From: Aeoliella sp052161615
Lineage (GTDB): Bacteria > Planctomycetota > Planctomycetia > Pirellulales > Lacipirellulaceae
Length of the DNA stretch: 64,000 nucleotides
Reading direction: 5' to 3'
NCBI RefSeq assembly: GCF_052161615.1
Contig: NZ_CP197417.1
Coordinates: 1,116,001 to 1,180,000 of the forward strand
Part shown: one piece after another, positions 34,425 to 42,899 of the stretch
Position numbering within the stretch: the stretch's first letter is position 1
Layout of the letters: the number at the start of each line of letters is the position of its first letter
Position numbers and translations under genes: made by a program
The notes under the pieces: generated by a model
What the model was told of the DNA's origin: nothing
The model's database searches: none
The model's input: only the letters and a program-made list of their open reading frames with translations

Positions 34425-35902
34425 TGGGTTAACTCCAGGCTGGCGAATCGCCGGCGGGCTTCGGCCCAGGCATCGGCATTCGTAGGTTGGTAGGTGTCGA
34501 TGGGGAAAGATTGGCGGACCACCTTGCGAAGCGACGCAAGGTCGTCGAGCTCGCCGAGCGCGATCGCTTGGATAAGCAAGTTACCGATGGCCGTCGCTTC
34601 GACGGGGCCGGCGAGTACCGTGCGCCCCGTGGCGTCGGCGGCGAATTGATTGAGCAGCCGGTTCTGGCTGCCACCGCCAACGATGTGCAGCTTGCGAATC
34701 GTACGACCGGTGAGCGACTCGATGACATCGAGCTTGTCGGCGTACATCAGCGCGAGACTCTCGAAGATGCACCGCGCGAACTGGCCTGGAGTTTCGGGAG
34801 CTTGCTGACCTGTGGAACGGCAATAGTCGGCGATCGCCGTCGGCATGTGCGCGGGATGCATGAACTGGGATGCGTTGGGGTCCACCACCGAGACGAACGC
34901 CGGGGCCTCGTGGGCAAGCTGCGTGAGTTCGGCGTAGTCGTACGATTCGCCGTCGCGCTCCCACGCTCGCCGGCATTCCTGCAATAGCCACAGGCCGATG
35001 ATGTTCTTCAGGAACCGAACACTATTGCCGTATCCGATCTCATTGGTGAAGTTCTCTTCGCGTGCGCCGTCCGAAAGCAGCGGCTCGGGAAGTTCGACGC
35101 CAATCAGCGACCACGTACCAGAGCTTAAGTAAGCCCAGTCATCGCCCTCGGCAGGCACCGCGGCGACCGCCGCCCCCGTGTCATGCGAGCAAGTGGCGAT
35201 CACCTGAACTTCTTTGAGACTCGTATGCTCTTCGATGTCAGACGCCAGTGGTCCCAGCACCGTTCCCGAGGGAACGATGATAGGAAAGATCGCCTGCGGA
35301 AGTTCGCACTCGTCAATCAACTTGACCGACCAGTCTTTCACGACAGGGTTGTAGATCTGCGTGGTGCTCGCGAGGCTCGCCTCGCACCGCGCGACACCGC
35401 TCAGCAGAAAATTCATGTAGTCGGCCGTCGGAAGAAATTGCTCGGCTAAGGCAAGCACTCCGCGACTGTCTTTCGTATCGGCCATCAACTGGTACAGCGT
35501 ATTGAGGGCCATGAACTGGATGCCGGTCTCGGCGAAGATCGTCTCACGGCCAACCCGCGCAAGCGCCTCGGCAAGCATTGGCTCGGTGCGAGGATCGCGG
35601 TAATGGTGTGGCAGGGCGAGCATCGGTTGCCCCGCCGCAATGAAGACGTAGTCAACGCCCCACGAATCGACGCTCACGCCGGACGCGGCAACCCCTCTGC
35701 GACCAATCTTGCGGAGCCCTTCGAGCAGGTTCTCGTAGATGCCGATGGTGTTCCATCGCATCGAGCCGCCGATTCGCACGGCATGGTTGGCGAAGCGATG
35801 AACCTCCTCGAGCGCAAGTCGTTCGCCATCGAGCGTGCCAAGAATGACGCGGCCACTCTCGGCTCCGAGGTCGCAGGCGATGTAGTGATGGGGTGAGGGC
35901 AT
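34421..35902 (-). CDS. rhaB: Rhamnulokinase
   Basis: A 493-residue FGGY-family kinase that phosphorylates L-rhamnulose. The N-terminal phosphate loop is CDLGAESGRV (10-19), the rhamnulokinase sugar site is GVSVDSWGVDYV, ATP-binding strands include LSSGTWSLIGVE, and the C-terminal IVGGGSQNRLLNQ is intact. The length is normal. It lies 12 bp after the small membrane protein gene and overlaps the aldolase gene by four bases. Start: ATG at 35900-35902. Confidence 0.94.
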   Translation of the reverse strand: MPSPHHYIACDLGAESGRVILGTLDGERLALEEVHRFANHAVRIGGSMRWNTIGIYENLLEGLRKIGRRGVAASGVSVDSWGVDYVFIAAGQPMLALPHHYRDPRTEPMLAEALARVGRETIFAETGIQFMALNTLYQLMADTKDSRGVLALAEQFLPTADYMNFLLSGVARCEASLASTTQIYNPVVKDWSVKLIDECELPQAIFPIIVPSGTVLGPLASDIEEHTSLKEVQVIATCSHDTGAAVAAVPAEGDDWAYLSSGTWSLIGVELPEPLLSDGAREENFTNEIGYGNSVRFLKNIIGLWLLQECRRAWERDGESYDYAELTQLAHEAPAFVSVVDPNASQFMHPAHMPTAIADYCRSTGQQAPETPGQFARCIFESLALMYADKLDVIESLTGRTIRKLHIVGGGSQNRLLNQFAADATGRTVLAGPVEATAIGNLLIQAIALGELDDLASLRKVVRQSFPIDTYQPTNADAWAEARRRFASLELTQ

Positions 35903-35914
35903 GACGTTACCAGT

Positions 35915-36106
35915 CTAAATCTGAACCTGTGTGTCGTCGACCTCTCGCTTGCGGTCCATCCACAACGGTGTGACGCCAAACCAAACGATGGTGCCCACGA
36001 GCGCCACCCACATCACTCCTTCGAGCGTAAGTGTGCCGTTTAAATACAGCAGACTTGGAGCGACGGTGGCTGCCAGAGCAGCGAACGAAACGGTTCGGAG
36101 TGCCAT
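35915..36106 (-). CDS. Small two-helix membrane protein in the rhamnose operon
   Basis: A 63-residue hydrophobic protein with two predicted membrane helices (about 5-22 and 29-48) and a charged C-terminus (MDRKREVDDTQ). Its family is not recognised. It lies 15 bp after the NCS1-like transporter and 12 bp before rhaB on the same strand, so it is part of the operon and may be an accessory subunit of that transporter. Start: ATG at 36104-36106 with an AAAGG upstream. Confidence 0.6.
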   Translation of the reverse strand: MALRTVSFAALAATVAPSLLYLNGTLTLEGVMWVALVGTIVWFGVTPLWMDRKREVDDTQVQI

Positions 36107-36121
36107 GATGCTTCGCCTTTC

Positions 36122-37540
36122 TTATTTGCTCGCTAGTTGGTCGTACTCAGGCACCGGGTGCTGCACGAACTTCGACAATATCAGGTAAAGGATGCCACAC
36201 GCAAACCAGCACGGGATGACCAAGTAGGCGGCAAACACCCCTTGCCAGAAGATCAACCACAGTCCAACCGCCACGGGGAGTACCCAGGCTAAGAGCACGG
36301 CGCTATTGAAAGTAATGCCACTCTTGGCCGCGTATTCATCCGTCAAACCAAATTTTCGCATTAAATAGAAATCGACGACGATCACCGCGCCCATGGCCCC
36401 CAGCACGGTGCCGTAGGTGCCGACGAAATCGAGCAGCTTGCCGGAAAGGTTGGGGAACGCACCAGCGATCGTGGCCACCGCTCCAGCGAGCAGTGTCATC
36501 GACACCCGCGAACTGCGTGGGAAGAGCCCCTGAAAGGCGAGGCCGGCGCGATAGATGGTGGGATTGGCGGTTGTCCATCCGGCGATGATCACGCATAGGA
36601 TGCCCGTCCAGCCGAGCGACATCCATGCGAGCCGACCGGGGTTTGGCGTTGCGTCCTGCGAAAGCTTGATCTGCACGGCGAGCAACAGCGCGGCGGCGAT
36701 CCAGGCCATGTAGTGCCCCAGGAACATACCGATCGCTGGTGCCCAGCCCGACGACTTATCGCGAGCGAAGCGAAAGATGGTAAGGTCGGCCATGCCGAAG
36801 TGCATCGCGCCGTTGCACAGCCACGCAAAGAGCACGATTTGCCAGAAGTTGAGCTGCATGGCGTTAGGATTCTTCCCCTGCACGAACTCGATGGCATTGT
36901 TCCAGTTTTCGGTGAGCGAAGCGTAGCTGGTTACCTCCATCTGGCCCAGCGAAACAATGCCGCACGCGGCGAAGATGGCGATCATCCAGGGTGCCGCGAG
37001 GTTGGCAACTCGCGCGACCGTTTCGTAACCCGCCGCGGCCACGATGGCCATCACCACGCCCACCATGACCACCAGCATCGTGAACGAAACTTCGCCCAGG
37101 GCGAACAGGTTGTCGGGAACCGTGTAGTTGATATTAAACGGCACCCCCACCGCGCTCGCCGACACAGTGACCATCGCTCCGGCAAGGAAGCAGAATAGCA
37201 CGCCGTTGACCACGTTATAGATCTTGACCATCGAACCACCGGCGATGCGCTCCAGCTGGTAGTACAGGGTCATTCGCTTCGCCATCGCGATGGGTACCAC
37301 GAGATACCGCCAAGTGAGTACCGCGAGAATATTTCCGAGCAGTAGTCCCAGGATCAAGTCTTGCAGACTTGCTCCCGCGCCAAGAAACAGCGGACCAATC
37401 ATGAACTCGGTCCCCGCCGCGTGTTCGCCGGCGTACATGCCCCAGAACTTGCCGGGGCCCATCAGGGCGGACTTAGGCACGGGCTCGCGCTCGTACTCGC
37501 CCCCCGAGGACGTTTCGATTGTCGCATCCATTTCCGCCAT
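36122..37540 (-). CDS. NCS1-like (cytosine/purine-type) permease, candidate rhamnose importer
   Basis: A 472-residue transporter with 12 predicted helices. The N-terminal motif PKSALMGPGKFWGMYAGEHAA and the helices resemble the NCS1 nucleobase/hydantoin symporters. Its position between rhaA and rhaB, with no other transporter in the operon, makes L-rhamnose or a rhamnoside a likely substrate; that is inference. The ATG at 37540 is chosen because GGAG lies six bases upstream and it clears the rhaA gene. Longer frames upstream would overlap rhaA in another frame and lack hydrophobic sequence. Confidence 0.8.
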   Translation of the reverse strand: MAEMDATIETSSGGEYEREPVPKSALMGPGKFWGMYAGEHAAGTEFMIGPLFLGAGASLQDLILGLLLGNILAVLTWRYLVVPIAMAKRMTLYYQLERIAGGSMVKIYNVVNGVLFCFLAGAMVTVSASAVGVPFNINYTVPDNLFALGEVSFTMLVVMVGVVMAIVAAAGYETVARVANLAAPWMIAIFAACGIVSLGQMEVTSYASLTENWNNAIEFVQGKNPNAMQLNFWQIVLFAWLCNGAMHFGMADLTIFRFARDKSSGWAPAIGMFLGHYMAWIAAALLLAVQIKLSQDATPNPGRLAWMSLGWTGILCVIIAGWTTANPTIYRAGLAFQGLFPRSSRVSMTLLAGAVATIAGAFPNLSGKLLDFVGTYGTVLGAMGAVIVVDFYLMRKFGLTDEYAAKSGITFNSAVLLAWVLPVAVGLWLIFWQGVFAAYLVIPCWFACGILYLILSKFVQHPVPEYDQLASK

Positions 37541-37577
37541 AGAAATCTCCGCCCAAAAGGTCGTGCCGCCAGTTCGC

Positions 37578-38837
37578 CTATCGCTTCGCGAGTGTGTTCG
37601 CCTCGTACTGTCGAACCTTCTCCAGCCAGCCCATGCCGACCGGAACTTCCATCTGCTCGCAGTAGTGATCCCACACCACGCCAAGTGGTAGCGTCTTGAT
37701 CTCTTCCATCAGCGCCAGTCGCGCGGTGAGATCGCCTTCAGCCTCGTACTGTCGTAGTTTAGTCGAAGGTTCTAGCAGGGCGGCGAGTAGCGCCTTAATC
37801 ATGTTGCGCGTGCCAATCACCCAGGCGGCGATGCGATTGATGCTGGCGTCGAAGAAGTCGAGGCCGATGTGCGTGCGCTCAAGGTAATCGCCGCGAACGA
37901 GCTCGCCCGCGATGGCGAAGAGCTCGTCGCCAAGCGTCACCACGTGATCGCTATCCCAACGTACGCCGCGACTGACGTGCAGAAGTAATTCGGGCACATA
38001 CTCCAGCACCGACGAGATCTTGTCGCTGATCATCTCCGTGGGATGGAAGTGGCCCGCGTCGAGGCACAGCAGTTTCTCGCGGGTGATCGCGTAGCCAAGG
38101 TAGAACTCGTGCGAGCCGACGACGTAGCTCTCCGACCCAATGCCAAACAGCTTGCATTCGACCGCGTCGAGATTGTAAGCGGGATTGATGGGTACGGCGA
38201 AGATGGTGTCCAGCGACTCGGCCAGTCGCTCGCGAGGGCCTTTCCGATCAGCCGGCGTGTCTTTATAGCCGTCAGGCATCCAGAAGTTGGTAACCGCTGG
38301 TGTGCCGAGTCCTGCCCCCATCGCGGCTCCAATGTGCCGGCAGGCGATGCCGTGCTCCATCCAGTAGTTTCGCACGTCGGCTTTGGGATGCGAGAGCGTT
38401 AAACCATCCGCAGCGAGTGGATGCGCGAAGAACGTAGGGTTGAAATCGAGCCCCAGGCCACGCTCGTGTGCCCAGTCGATCCAGCCCTGAAAGTGTTCGA
38501 CGCCAATCTCATTCCGCGCAGGTACCTTGTCGCCGAACTCACCATAGATGGCGTGCAGATTCAACCGATGTCGGCCTGGTAGAAGCGAGTAGGCGAGATC
38601 GAGATCATCGCGAAGCTCGTGGACATTGGTTGCTTTACCGGGATAGCTTCCCGTAACGGCCAGCCCGCCACCGAGTTCGTCGCCCGACTTTTCGAAGCCG
38701 GAGACATCGTCCCCCTGCCAACAATGGAGCGAAATGGGGATGGTCGCGAGCCGCTTGAGGGCCGCTTCGACATCCACTCCGTAGGCCGCGTACTGCTCAC
38801 AAGCACTCTGGTACGCTGAACCGCCACCGGTATTCAT
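37578..38837 (-). CDS. rhaA: L-rhamnose isomerase
   Basis: A 419-residue TIM-barrel isomerase converting L-rhamnose to L-rhamnulose. Family segments ISLHCWQGDDVSGFE (35-49), HAIYGEFGDK, LDFNPTFFAHP, SHPKADVRNYW and the metal-binding LCLDAGHFHPTE are all present, and the length is normal. It is the first gene of the rhamnose operon and diverges from an AraC regulator across 89 bp. Start: ATG at 38835-38837. Confidence 0.95.
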   Translation of the reverse strand: MNTGGGSAYQSACEQYAAYGVDVEAALKRLATIPISLHCWQGDDVSGFEKSGDELGGGLAVTGSYPGKATNVHELRDDLDLAYSLLPGRHRLNLHAIYGEFGDKVPARNEIGVEHFQGWIDWAHERGLGLDFNPTFFAHPLAADGLTLSHPKADVRNYWMEHGIACRHIGAAMGAGLGTPAVTNFWMPDGYKDTPADRKGPRERLAESLDTIFAVPINPAYNLDAVECKLFGIGSESYVVGSHEFYLGYAITREKLLCLDAGHFHPTEMISDKISSVLEYVPELLLHVSRGVRWDSDHVVTLGDELFAIAGELVRGDYLERTHIGLDFFDASINRIAAWVIGTRNMIKALLAALLEPSTKLRQYEAEGDLTARLALMEEIKTLPLGVVWDHYCEQMEVPVGMGWLEKVRQYEANTLAKR

Positions 38838-38926
38838 ACTGTCCGCCCGCCGCTTGGAGATGCTATAGAAGAGAGAGTTACCGCCCGTCGCGTACCGATC
38901 ATACCCTATCGAGCGTCCGGGAAACC

Positions 38927-39874
38927 TTGACGATTGTGTCTCCCGTTAGCACAATAGTGCCAGGCTTGCGAGGACTTCGCAGGCGGACTTTTCCTCAGGT
39001 GGCTCGCGTGATTCGCACGCTGACAAAGGACGATTGGTTTCATGCCGATGGGTTTCCCATAGTCGTGGAGCGGCGCGATCCGCAGGAGCCCTTTGGCCTG
39101 CACGCTCACGATTTTATGGAGATGGTGCTGATTACGGGGGGGCAGGGTCTTCACGTGACGGGCGAAGATTCCTGGCAGCTCGCCGCCGGCGATGTCTTCG
39201 CCATCGGGGGTGACCGGCCGCACGATTATCTCAACATGGACCGCCTGCGGCTAGTAAATATTCTCTTCGACCAAAACAGCGTGGCGTTCGAGCAGATGGA
39301 CCTGGCCTCGCTGCCAGGATACCACGCGCTATTTCGTCTAGAGCCCGCTTGGCGACGCCGGCATCAGTTCCAAAGTCGGCTGCGGCTGTCGCCGACCGAG
39401 CTAGCTGTGGCGATGGGCTACGTCGACGCGCTCGACGACGAACTTCGCCGCCGTGCCCCAGGGTTTCGCTGCCTAGCGATGGCATCGTTCGTTCAGCTCG
39501 TCGGCTACTTGTCGCGATGCTATGGGCGGTCGAAGGGCTCGAACTCGCGCGCACTCTTACGGATTGCCAAGTGCATCACGCATCTCGAAACGCACTTCGC
39601 CGAGCCGATTCAACTCGAAGAGCTCGTCGCGATCTCCAAGATGTCGCGGCGGAGTTTCCTGCGAGCGTTTGAGTCGGCGATGGGATGCACACCGATTGCC
39701 TATCTCATCCAGCTTCGCGTGAAGCACGCCGCCCAGTTGCTCCGCGAATCGCCCGGCAGCGTGACCGACATCGCCTACTCGGTGGGCTTTAACGACAGCA
39801 ATTATTTCGCACGGCAGTTCCGCCAACACTTCGGCACCTCGCCTCGCCTCTATCGGCAACGCCAACTCGGCTGA
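38927..39874 (+). CDS. AraC-family regulator, probable rhamnose operon activator
   Basis: A protein of up to 315 residues with an N-terminal cupin-type sugar-sensing domain (HAHDFMEMVLITGG, then HVTGEDSWQLAAGDVFAIGGDRPHDY) and a C-terminal AraC double helix-turn-helix (about 213-310, ending DIAYSVGFNDSNYFARQFRQHFG). The domain order is that of RhaR/RhaS. It diverges from rhaA, so rhamnose-dependent activation is the natural reading. The start is uncertain: TTG at 38927, GTG at 38936, or GTG at 39008, which has AGGTGG five bases upstream. Confidence 0.87.
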   Translation: MTIVSPVSTIVPGLRGLRRRTFPQVARVIRTLTKDDWFHADGFPIVVERRDPQEPFGLHAHDFMEMVLITGGQGLHVTGEDSWQLAAGDVFAIGGDRPHDYLNMDRLRLVNILFDQNSVAFEQMDLASLPGYHALFRLEPAWRRRHQFQSRLRLSPTELAVAMGYVDALDDELRRRAPGFRCLAMASFVQLVGYLSRCYGRSKGSNSRALLRIAKCITHLETHFAEPIQLEELVAISKMSRRSFLRAFESAMGCTPIAYLIQLRVKHAAQLLRESPGSVTDIAYSVGFNDSNYFARQFRQHFGTSPRLYRQRQLG

Positions 39875-39889
39875 GGGTTGTCTAGCGCC

Positions 39890-40095
39890 GGATACGCACG
39901 GATGCAACACGGATGTGCGATGCAGGCGCTGTTGCCCAGTTCTTGGAACACTAATCTGCGCTAATCTCCGCTAATAAGAATCAAGAAGGCTCACGTCGGA
40001 GGAGTGGTGCAGTTGGCCATTTTTCGGGATTAGTGAAGATTAGCGAGTATTAGTGTTCTCTTTCTCGGCCTTGGTATCCGTGTTCGATCCGTGAC
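39890..40095. repeat. Nested inverted-repeat element, copy A
   Basis: Outer arms with CACGGATGCAACACGGAT on the left (39890-39915) and its approximate inverse on the right (40073-40095) enclose inner arms built on AACACTAATCnnCGCTAAT (39945-39975 and 40029-40059). The inner arms match those of the element at 63111-63241, while the outer arms differ. About 200 bp in total, non-coding, between the AraC gene and the ligase gene. It looks like a dispersed palindromic repeat; no transposase or target duplication is visible. Confidence 0.6.
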
Positions 40096-40203
40096 TAATA
40101 AAATCCTGGTCAGCATCTAGTCTCGGCGCTGGATTACGGGAGAATGGGGAGGCCCGTGGTGCTGGGCTCGGATGCGAATCTCTTGGACACGGAGCCTCAA
40201 TCA

Positions 40204-41601
40204 ATGGCACTTATCGGATCGTTGCGGTTTGGAGCTCGGGCGCTCGCGCTCAAGGCGATGTCGTCGGCGTCGCAGGAGACAATCGAGCGACGGCAGCAGA
40301 TTCGCTTACGGCGGCTTGTCCGCAACGCCAAGCAGAGCTCGCCCTATCTGGCCGAGAAGTATGCTGACATCGACCCCGAAACCGTGACGCTCGCAGACTT
40401 GCCCACGTCGAACAAAGGCGAGGTCATGGAGAACTTCGACCGCTGGCTGACCGTGGGCGACGTGAAGCGTGACGAGGTCGAGAAGTTCTTTGAAGACGAA
40501 TCGAACCTCGGCAAGCTATTCCTCGACAAGTACGTGGTGAGCCACACTTCCGGCAGCACCGGGCAGTCGCTCTTGCTCGTGAAGTCGCCCGACGACTTCG
40601 AGCTCAACTTCGCCCTGCAGGCAGCTCGCGGGCACGCGGCGTCGCTCGACCTGAAAGAGATCGTGACGCGCTTCACCGAGCGAGTGAGACTCGCGGCGGT
40701 GACGCTCAAGCCGGGCTTTTATCCCTCGGGCACGGCGTTCACTTACATGCCGGCGGGCGTCCGAAACTTCATCGACGTCAAGCAGCTCAGCCTGACCGAC
40801 GACGACCTTTTCGCTCAACTCGCCGAGTTCAAGCCAACGCATCTGACCACCTATGCAAGCATTTTGCATCAACTCGCGCGGGGCATTGAAGCGGGTGAGC
40901 TTGATCTGGGTGGCGAGCTGGAGCAGGTGGTGAACATCAGCGAAAAGCTAATGTCCGAGCCTCGCAAGCACTACGAGAAGTTGTTTGGCGCGCCGGTGCT
41001 CGATGACTACGGAATGGGGGAGTGCCTATTTCTCACGTGTGCCTGCATGACCACCGGCGGCATGCACGTGAACGCCGATTGGGCGATTCTTGAAGTCGTT
41101 GACGACGACTACCAGCCCGTCGCGCCGGGCGAGCGAGGCACTAAGGTGTTGCTCACGAATCTCGCGAACCACATTCAGCCGTTCATTCGCTACGAAGTAA
41201 ACGACATCGTCGTGATGGCCACCGAACCTTGCGAGTGCGGCGTGTCATTGCCTTTGATTGCAGAGATCGAAGGCCGCAGCTCGGACATCCTGTATGCAAT
41301 CCGCGATGGCGAACTGAAGCCGTTTCATCCGGCGGTCGTCGAAACGGCGCTGGGCGGGGTCTCCAGCGTCCGCGAATACCAGATTCAGCAAGACGTACCG
41401 GAGAAGCTGGTCGTCCGCGTCGAACCAATCGAGTCGGCCAGCATCAACACGGACGAGGTCCGCGAGGCAATCTTGGCGACTCTCCGCGAGGATGGCCTCG
41501 ATTCGATTGAGGTCACCGTGGAAGTGGCCGACAAACTGGTCCCCGACGACGACGGCAGCAAGTTCAAACGCATCGTGACCAACGTCGAGCCGCCAAGTTG
41601 A
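40204..41601 (+). CDS. Adenylate-forming ligase, PaaK (phenylacetate-CoA ligase)-like
   Basis: A 465-residue protein from the ATG at 40204, which has GGAG nine bases upstream; an in-frame ATG at 40144 adds 20 residues. The phosphate loop HTSGSTG (114-120), the YGMGECLFLTC segment with the acyl-adenylate motif, and the C-terminal small-domain strand support the PaaK/CoF synthetase-like branch. A cysteine cluster (CEC and CAC) may bind a metal, as in PaaK-like proteins. The carboxylate substrate is unknown. It stands alone between the repeat element and a long hairpin. Confidence 0.8.
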   Translation: MALIGSLRFGARALALKAMSSASQETIERRQQIRLRRLVRNAKQSSPYLAEKYADIDPETVTLADLPTSNKGEVMENFDRWLTVGDVKRDEVEKFFEDESNLGKLFLDKYVVSHTSGSTGQSLLLVKSPDDFELNFALQAARGHAASLDLKEIVTRFTERVRLAAVTLKPGFYPSGTAFTYMPAGVRNFIDVKQLSLTDDDLFAQLAEFKPTHLTTYASILHQLARGIEAGELDLGGELEQVVNISEKLMSEPRKHYEKLFGAPVLDDYGMGECLFLTCACMTTGGMHVNADWAILEVVDDDYQPVAPGERGTKVLLTNLANHIQPFIRYEVNDIVVMATEPCECGVSLPLIAEIEGRSSDILYAIRDGELKPFHPAVVETALGGVSSVREYQIQQDVPEKLVVRVEPIESASINTDEVREAILATLREDGLDSIEVTVEVADKLVPDDDGSKFKRIVTNVEPPS

Positions 41602-41624
41602 TAAGTCACCTCTCCCCGACCTTT

Positions 41625-41668
41625 AGTCCCCTCTCCCCGTCGCGGGTGAGGGACGGGGAGAGGGGACT
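41625..41668. repeat. Long perfect inverted repeat after the ligase gene
   Basis: AGTCCCCTCTCCCCGT (41625-41640) and its exact inverse (41653-41668) form a 16-bp stem around a 12-base loop. It begins 24 bp after the ligase stop. There is no T-run, so it may be a genomic palindromic repeat, or a bidirectional stem terminating the convergent genes on both sides. Confidence 0.75.
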
Positions 41669-41724
41669 TATGCCCCGAGTACGCATCGCCATCGGGCTCG
41701 GAGAGCCCTCCTACAGCCTGAGAT

Positions 41725-42810
41725 TCAATCGGCAAGCACACCAGCCGCGCGCTCAACGACCTCCAACCCCATCGCCAAACACTTGAGTCGCCACGGCGAG
41801 TCCCGTGGCGCGAACGCCTCGGCCAGTCGGCGTCGCGACCAGTGTGTATTGGGTAGATTTGGCACCGCGCGTGTCCAGCGGTTTTCGTCCGCCAGCGAGC
41901 GCACTACTTGCAAAGGTTTGTAGGTGCCGAATTCGGCGGCCGCGTAGTGGTAGTTAGTCCCTGGCAATCGTTCGGCCATCCAAGGGCCAAAGCTGCCGCG
42001 GACCGTGTAGCGACTCACCTGATTCGACTCGACGACGGGGTGTGGCGCGAAGTGCTCTCGCCACCACTGAGCACCAGCGGTAGACTCGCGCTCGGAGAGT
42101 AGCAACTCTAGATTCGCCCAGCGGCCAAGGCCTGTGTGAAAGTCGAGATGAACAACTTCGTTCGCATGGCCCAGCAGGTTGGGCAGCAGGTCACCTAGCA
42201 GTTCGCCCGACCGCGAAAGCTGGCTGCCCCCGTAGAACAACCAGTCGGCGTGCTCGTACTGACCGACGGGAAGCGTTTCCCAGAACGATCGCTTCCCGTG
42301 CCGCGCGGCGAGGTAGCCCATGCGAAGCGTGGATGTCGCAATGCGGAAGGGTCGTGTGGGCGGGCCGAGAACCTGTCGGAACACATTCGCTAGTCGCGGG
42401 GCACCCACGTACTCGTCGTCCGCCAGCAAGAAGTTGCGGTTCAGGTCGACGTTGTCCTCATTGAAGCGCCGCCGCATCGCGAAACCATACGGATTCACCG
42501 CGTGGAGTAGCGCAATCGAATAGCCTTCGCCCGGTTGTCGCTTCCACTGTTCGAGCATCGCTAGCTGCAGTGCCGAGCCGAGCGGGGTTTCGACGCCATG
42601 GACGCCGCTCGACACGATCAAAGTCCGTTTGGCGGCTGGATCGCCTACCAAGGCCACATCGATGGTGAGCGAATCGTGCGACTCGCAAGCCGGTACGACT
42701 TCGAGGGCGCGGGACACCGCACCGGCGTCGCTCGCCGCGCTGCGAAAACGCTCGCGGGCTTCGAAATAGTCGGCGGAGTAATACGAAAGCTGGGCGGCTG
42801 GCTGGACCAA
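41725..42810 (-). CDS. DUF2817 / M14-like zinc carboxypeptidase-type protein
   Basis: A 361-residue soluble protein related to M14 peptidases. Candidate zinc ligands are HGVE (71-74) and HLDFH (221-225), with the substrate-binding DLNRNF (122-127) between them. This arrangement matches the DUF2817 family. It has no signal peptide, so a cytoplasmic peptide or amide substrate is expected. It lies 89 bp downstream of the dipeptide-epimerase-like gene on the same strand, which could fit peptide or D-amino-acid metabolism. The activity is not established by sequence. Confidence 0.78.
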   Translation of the reverse strand: MVQPAAQLSYYSADYFEARERFRSAASDAGAVSRALEVVPACESHDSLTIDVALVGDPAAKRTLIVSSGVHGVETPLGSALQLAMLEQWKRQPGEGYSIALLHAVNPYGFAMRRRFNEDNVDLNRNFLLADDEYVGAPRLANVFRQVLGPPTRPFRIATSTLRMGYLAARHGKRSFWETLPVGQYEHADWLFYGGSQLSRSGELLGDLLPNLLGHANEVVHLDFHTGLGRWANLELLLSERESTAGAQWWREHFAPHPVVESNQVSRYTVRGSFGPWMAERLPGTNYHYAAAEFGTYKPLQVVRSLADENRWTRAVPNLPNTHWSRRRLAEAFAPRDSPWRLKCLAMGLEVVERAAGVLAD

Positions 42811-42899
42811 GGCACTAAAGGCAGTTGAAGGAACGCACCGGTTCCATTATGCGCCGATTGTCCGCGAAGCCGAACCACCCCCTCCGCATCTCTCGAGTG

